A stretch of DNA of 64,000 nucleotides, taken from contig CALIZS010000006.1 in the NCBI GenBank assembly GCA_938028565.1, forward strand, positions 1 through 64,000, read 5' to 3'. The notes under the pieces were generated by a model that worked only from the letters and a program-made list of their open reading frames with translations, had not been told where the DNA came from and searched no databases. Positions 61,453-64,000 of the stretch are shown here, one piece after another (position 1 is the first letter of the stretch; each line of letters begins with the position of its first letter). This DNA is from an uncultured Atopobium sp. (GTDB taxonomy: Bacteria > Actinomycetota > Coriobacteriia > Coriobacteriales > Atopobiaceae). Both the position numbers and the translations under genes were made by a program.

Positions 61453-61458
61453 TATACT
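61453..61458 (+). promoter_or_regulatory. -10 element of the EIIB-aroQ promoter
   Basis: TATACT with a poor -35, giving a leader of about 90 bases before the EIIB-aroQ start. A small inverted repeat (CGTGTC / GGCACG, one G-T pair) lies just upstream at about the -35 position. Confidence 0.4.
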
Positions 61459-61506
61459 TATGCCTCGTAAGTGTGTATTCATATAACTACAAGGATGTTA
61501 GGTCTA

Positions 61507-61528
61507 ATCAAACAGTTAAGTGTTTGAT
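61507..61528 (+). promoter_or_regulatory. Leader hairpin or operator before EIIB-aroQ
   Basis: Perfect 8-bp inverted repeat ATCAAACA / TGTTTGAT with a 6-base spacer, 14 bases before the GGGGAG ribosome-binding site. It could be an RNA hairpin controlling translation or a DNA operator. Confidence 0.45.
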
Positions 61529-61555
61529 ATTCGGTCGTATTTGGGGAGATATCCG

Positions 61556-62446
61556 ATGGATAGCAATGCTATTGCTCACGAGATCCTAAATGCAATAGGC
61601 GGCTCAAAAAACTTAACTCACAACGAAGTATGCATGACACGACTTCGCCTTTCCATCAATGATATGACGCTTATAGACCATGAACAGCTGGCCACAGCCA
61701 CTGGTGTTCTTGGTATTGTAGGAAAAGGCGCCAACGGACTTGAGGTAGTCTTTGGCCCCAATCTTGTGCGTCAAGTAAATGATGCCCTTAATCACATTTT
61801 GGGTGAGCCAGAAAAGACTTTTTGTTCGTTAGATGAGAAGCGAGCAGATCTTCCCACTCAGCACAACGAAGAGGTGGATGAGCTAATTTCTTTGCTTGCT
61901 CAAAAAAATACCCTTGATCAAGACGAAGAAGACTTTGACAGCCTTGCCTCTGACTTAGACGCAGACTACTTTGAAGACAACTATGAGGATGACCTTGACG
62001 GTCCTCGCCTACTCATAATCAACGGACCAAACATCAACATGCTGGGCATTCGTGAGCCAGAGGTTTATGGAAAAGCTGACTACAGAACCCTTATAGAGAC
62101 TTGTAAGGAAGAAGCCCTCTCTCAAGGTTTCTCTGATTGTGTGTGTTATCAATCAAACCATGAGGGTGATCTAGTTGATGCGATCCAGGACGCTCTGGGC
62201 AGCTATGACGGCATTATCATCAATCCTGCCGCCTATACGCACACCTCAGTTGCCCTACTCGACGCGGCACTAGCCGTGCAAATTCCCATGATTGAGGTGC
62301 ATCTTACTGACATCTCTACCAGAGAAGACTTTAGGCACATTTCTTACATAAAAGATGCCTGCTTTGCTACAGTTGCTGGAAAAGGAATTGACAGCTACAG
62401 AGAAGCAATCCAACTGATGGCGGTTCATCTCAAAGATGAAGCATAG
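61556..62446 (+). CDS. PTS EIIB domain fused to type II 3-dehydroquinate dehydratase
   Basis: 296 residues from ATG (MDSNAIAHEIL), preceded by GGGGAG at 7 bases; an upstream ATG adds 12 residues but lacks a site. Residues ~4-83 match the glucose-type PTS EIIB domain: HEILNAIGGSKNL, then Cys26 in EVCMTRLRL (the phosphorylated Cys-x-Thr-Arg-Leu-Arg) and GVLGIVGKGANGLEVVFGP. A strongly acidic linker (about 84-149) joins it to a complete AroQ at 151-296: NGPNINMLGIREPEVYG (R166, Y171), SNHEGDLVDAI, NPAAYTHTSVALLDA, EVHLTDISTREDFRHIS (H249), VAGKGIDSY. The dehydratase makes 3-dehydroshikimate. No other PTS gene is nearby. The EIIB part might tune AroQ by phosphorylation; this is inference. Confidence 0.92.
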   Translation: MDSNAIAHEILNAIGGSKNLTHNEVCMTRLRLSINDMTLIDHEQLATATGVLGIVGKGANGLEVVFGPNLVRQVNDALNHILGEPEKTFCSLDEKRADLPTQHNEEVDELISLLAQKNTLDQDEEDFDSLASDLDADYFEDNYEDDLDGPRLLIINGPNINMLGIREPEVYGKADYRTLIETCKEEALSQGFSDCVCYQSNHEGDLVDAIQDALGSYDGIIINPAAYTHTSVALLDAALAVQIPMIEVHLTDISTREDFRHISYIKDACFATVAGKGIDSYREAIQLMAVHLKDEA

Positions 62447-62478
62447 CCAGTTGCTTATAGCCACTTGGCGAGAAACAC

Positions 62479-62514
62479 AAACCTGCTGTAATGCTAAGTT
62501 GCAGCAGGTTTTTA
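62479..62514. terminator. Bidirectional terminator between EIIB-aroQ and ygfA
   Basis: Perfect 10-bp stem AAACCTGCTG (62479-62488) / CAGCAGGTTT (62502-62511), with a T-run on the plus strand after it. It lies between two convergent genes and overlaps the stop codon of the minus-strand gene. A GGCGAGAAAC motif copy sits at 62467-62476, just before it. Confidence 0.85.
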
Positions 62515-63093
62515 TAAACACGTAAGTACATCTGACTCGGTTATCACCATATCTACGGCAACATCAAATGCTGTATGAGGAAGCATTTCTTGGCTCAAAT
62601 TTTGCTGGTAAGCAAGACAAATTTTCTTGCCAGAGTACGTAGACAAGAACCGGTCATAAAAACCAGCACCATAACCCAAGCGATAGCCCTTTGTATCAAC
62701 AAGAAGCGCTGGAACAATGCAAATCGAAGCGTCCATCTGCTTTTCTGCTAAAGCCGGTAATTCTTTTGGTGGTTCAAGTAGACCAAAAGGAGCAGCAATA
62801 AGTTGATCTAAAGAAGTAATAGCTACAAACTCTAAACAATGTCCAGGTAGACAACGAGGCACTGCAACCGTTTTCCCATCGCGTAGAGCGCTCTCAATAA
62901 ACATCCTGGTAGAAACTTCAGATGAGACCGAAACATACGTTAAAACAGTAGTTGTTTCTGCATATTCAGAGGTTTTAAGAAGTTTCTGAGTAATGCGATC
63001 ATCAAGCACGGACCTCTCTTGCTCAGAAAGAACTTCTCTTGCTGCTAGACGTTCTTCTCGCAAACGTTGTTTTTCTAATGCCGCAGTATCCAT
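62512..63093 (-). CDS. 5-formyltetrahydrofolate cyclo-ligase
   Basis: 193 residues. N-terminal basic helix (KQRLREERLAAREVLS), the substrate/ATP region TAVPRCLPGHCLEFVAI-like and the C-terminal GYRLGYGAGFYDRFLS are typical of MTHFS/YgfA. It converts 5-formyl-THF to 5,10-methenyl-THF with ATP. ATG start with GGGGAGG upstream. Convergent with EIIB-aroQ. Confidence 0.92.
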   Translation of the reverse strand: MDTAALEKQRLREERLAAREVLSEQERSVLDDRITQKLLKTSEYAETTTVLTYVSVSSEVSTRMFIESALRDGKTVAVPRCLPGHCLEFVAITSLDQLIAAPFGLLEPPKELPALAEKQMDASICIVPALLVDTKGYRLGYGAGFYDRFLSTYSGKKICLAYQQNLSQEMLPHTAFDVAVDMVITESDVLTCL

Positions 63094-63467
63094 AAAGCCT
63101 CCCCTCTAACTAAGAATAACAACATTTTTGTGGACATTTGGAGAAGAAACAGACACCTGTCGCAATAAATGTGAGTAATTCTCAACAATTTTTATATAGC
63201 TTTCTTTTTAGCAAATTCCTGACCTGCGCAAATGTAAACCGTTTCTAACTTGTCAAAATATTGCGTATTTGTCGCTTGTTTGGCACTACATATTGAGTAA
63301 AGTTAGAGGTCGCAACTAATATTTGACGTCATTTGTCCAAAGACATACCTGCCGTCAAAATTAGTCTTAAGATAGTTATTTTGTAAACTGCTGAGCGGCC
63401 ATGCTCCACTCAACACGCTCAGCATGAACGCGGACATATACATTGTCCGTGTAAAAAGGAGTGTGTT
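63094..63467. other. Intergenic region upstream of pflB
   Basis: 374 bases of AT-rich DNA between the divergent cyclo-ligase and pflB genes. I see no confident promoter hexamer pair or gene. Near the 3' end are two perfect stems, TGCTGAGC/GCTCAGCA (63389-63424) and CGGACA/TGTCCG (63431-63449), directly before the pflB ribosome-binding site. Confidence 0.5.
63389..63449 (+). promoter_or_regulatory. Two leader hairpins before pflB
   Basis: Stem TGCTGAGC/GCTCAGCA (8 bp, 20-base loop) and stem CGGACA/TGTCCG (6 bp, 7-base loop), the second ending 7 bases before the AAAAGGAG ribosome-binding site of pflB. They could stabilise the mRNA or gate translation. Confidence 0.4.
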
Positions 63468-64000
63468 ATGCAGGAAACACCAGCACAGGAGGCTTGGGAC
63501 GGCTTTGTCGGTGGCAACTGGCAAAGAGCTGTTGATGTCCGAGACTTCATTCAGAAGAATTACACCCCTTATGACGGTGATGATTCCTTCCTCGCTGGTC
63601 CAACTGAGGCTACTACAAAGCTTTGGGCGGATGTTATGGATCTCTTTGCACAAGAGACCGCAAACGGTGGCGTACTTGATATGGATACCAAGCAGGTTTC
63701 CACTATCACCTCCCACGAGGCTGGCTACATTGACAAACCACTTGAGCAGATTGTTGGTCTCCAGACTGACAAGCCCCTCAAGCGCGCTCTGATGGTAGAC
63801 GGCGGCGTTCGTATGGCAATGGCTGCATGCAAAGCCTACGGTTATGAAGTTGACCCAGAGATTGTTGACTTCTACACTTATCGTCGTAAGACTCACAACG
63901 CTGGTGTTTTTGATGTCTACACCGAGGACATGCGCAAATGCCGTCACTCCCATATCATTACCGGTCTGCCTGACGCATATGGCCGTGGCCGCATCATCGG
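63468..64000 (+). CDS. pflB: Pyruvate formate-lyase, N-terminal part (truncated by window end)
   Basis: 177 codons visible, beginning MQETPAQEAWDGF and running to LPDAYGRGRIIG, the family's well-known N-terminal motif. Stretches NYTPYDGDDSFLAGPTEATT and VDGGVRMAMAACKAYGY are also typical. The enzyme converts pyruvate and CoA to acetyl-CoA and formate under anaerobic conditions through a glycyl radical; the radical-bearing C-terminus is beyond the window. ATG start with AAAAGGAG upstream. Confidence 0.95.
   Translation, partial: MQETPAQEAWDGFVGGNWQRAVDVRDFIQKNYTPYDGDDSFLAGPTEATTKLWADVMDLFAQETANGGVLDMDTKQVSTITSHEAGYIDKPLEQIVGLQTDKPLKRALMVDGGVRMAMAACKAYGYEVDPEIVDFYTYRRKTHNAGVFDVYTEDMRKCRHSHIITGLPDAYGRGRII

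Noticed and set aside
1..64000. CRISPR arrays, prophage or transposons
   Set aside because: No regularly spaced direct repeats, no integrase other than XerC, and no transposase frames were seen.

Overview
The window looks like a chromosomal segment of a moderate-to-low G+C member of the Coriobacteriia, most likely Atopobium/Lancefieldella (family Atopobiaceae). This is inferred from the gene content (pyruvate phosphate dikinase, pyruvate formate-lyase, a fused EcfA1A2 transporter ATPase, an S16 protein with an Ala/Glu-rich tail, the TIGR03960/TIGR03936 radical-SAM pair). No rRNA was available to confirm it. There are no phage genes, transposases or CRISPR arrays; this is core chromosome, and the interest lies in regulation, gene fusions and a dispersed DNA motif.

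Layout. 0.1-2.0 kb: a VOC protein, two small membrane proteins and three tRNAs (Val-CAC, a CAU tRNA, Ala-GGC). 2.1-2.9 kb: a ZIP metal transporter behind a Zur-like box. 3-13.3 kb (minus strand): proS-ispG-rseP-dxr-cdsA-uppS-frr-pyrH and tsf-rpsB, covering translation, isoprenoid and lipid precursors. 13.5-20.1 kb: xerC-trmFO-dprA-comM-yraN, then rnhB and rplS. 20.2-30.4 kb: dgt, ppdK with a half-length regulatory protein, glyS-glyQ, lepB-trmD-rimM-khpA-rpsP. 30.6-31.9 kb (plus): dinB. 31.9-39.9 kb: rsfS, yqeK, nadD, obgE, an ECF transporter operon under a tryptophan leader-peptide attenuator, and rpmA/rplU. 39.9-55.4 kb: radical-SAM pair, DUF697 protein, rodA, PBP2, mreD, mreC, mreB, a TPR protein, a cyclophilin, a zinc-ribbon protein, a P-type ATPase and tRNA-Arg. 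55.6-62.4 kb (plus): a shikimate cluster aroB-aroA-aroC-chorismate mutase-aroE/aroK fusion-EIIB/aroQ fusion, with an aldolase gene on the opposite strand. 62.5-64 kb: 5-formyl-THF cyclo-ligase (minus) and the 5' part of pflB (plus).

How the parts connect. Aromatic metabolism appears twice: biosynthesis from 3-dehydroquinate synthase to chorismate and prephenate in the aro cluster, and a predicted tryptophan uptake system (TrpP-like S component, EcfA, EcfT) whose leader encodes a 20-residue peptide with three consecutive Trp codons before a terminator. The last aro gene fuses a glucose-type PTS EIIB domain, with its phosphorylatable Cys, to type II dehydroquinase. This suggests a link between sugar-uptake status and the shikimate pathway.

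Throughout the window the octamer GGCGAGAA occurs at least 27 times, 13 on one strand and 14 on the other, against about 2 expected. Copies lie in different reading frames and in intergenic DNA, and several form inverted pairs that act as terminators or sit inside comM and yraN. This distribution resembles a DNA-uptake or recombination signal and deserves a genome-wide test. Starts were moved from the longest open frame where a ribosome-binding site or terminator indicated it; such cases are noted per gene.
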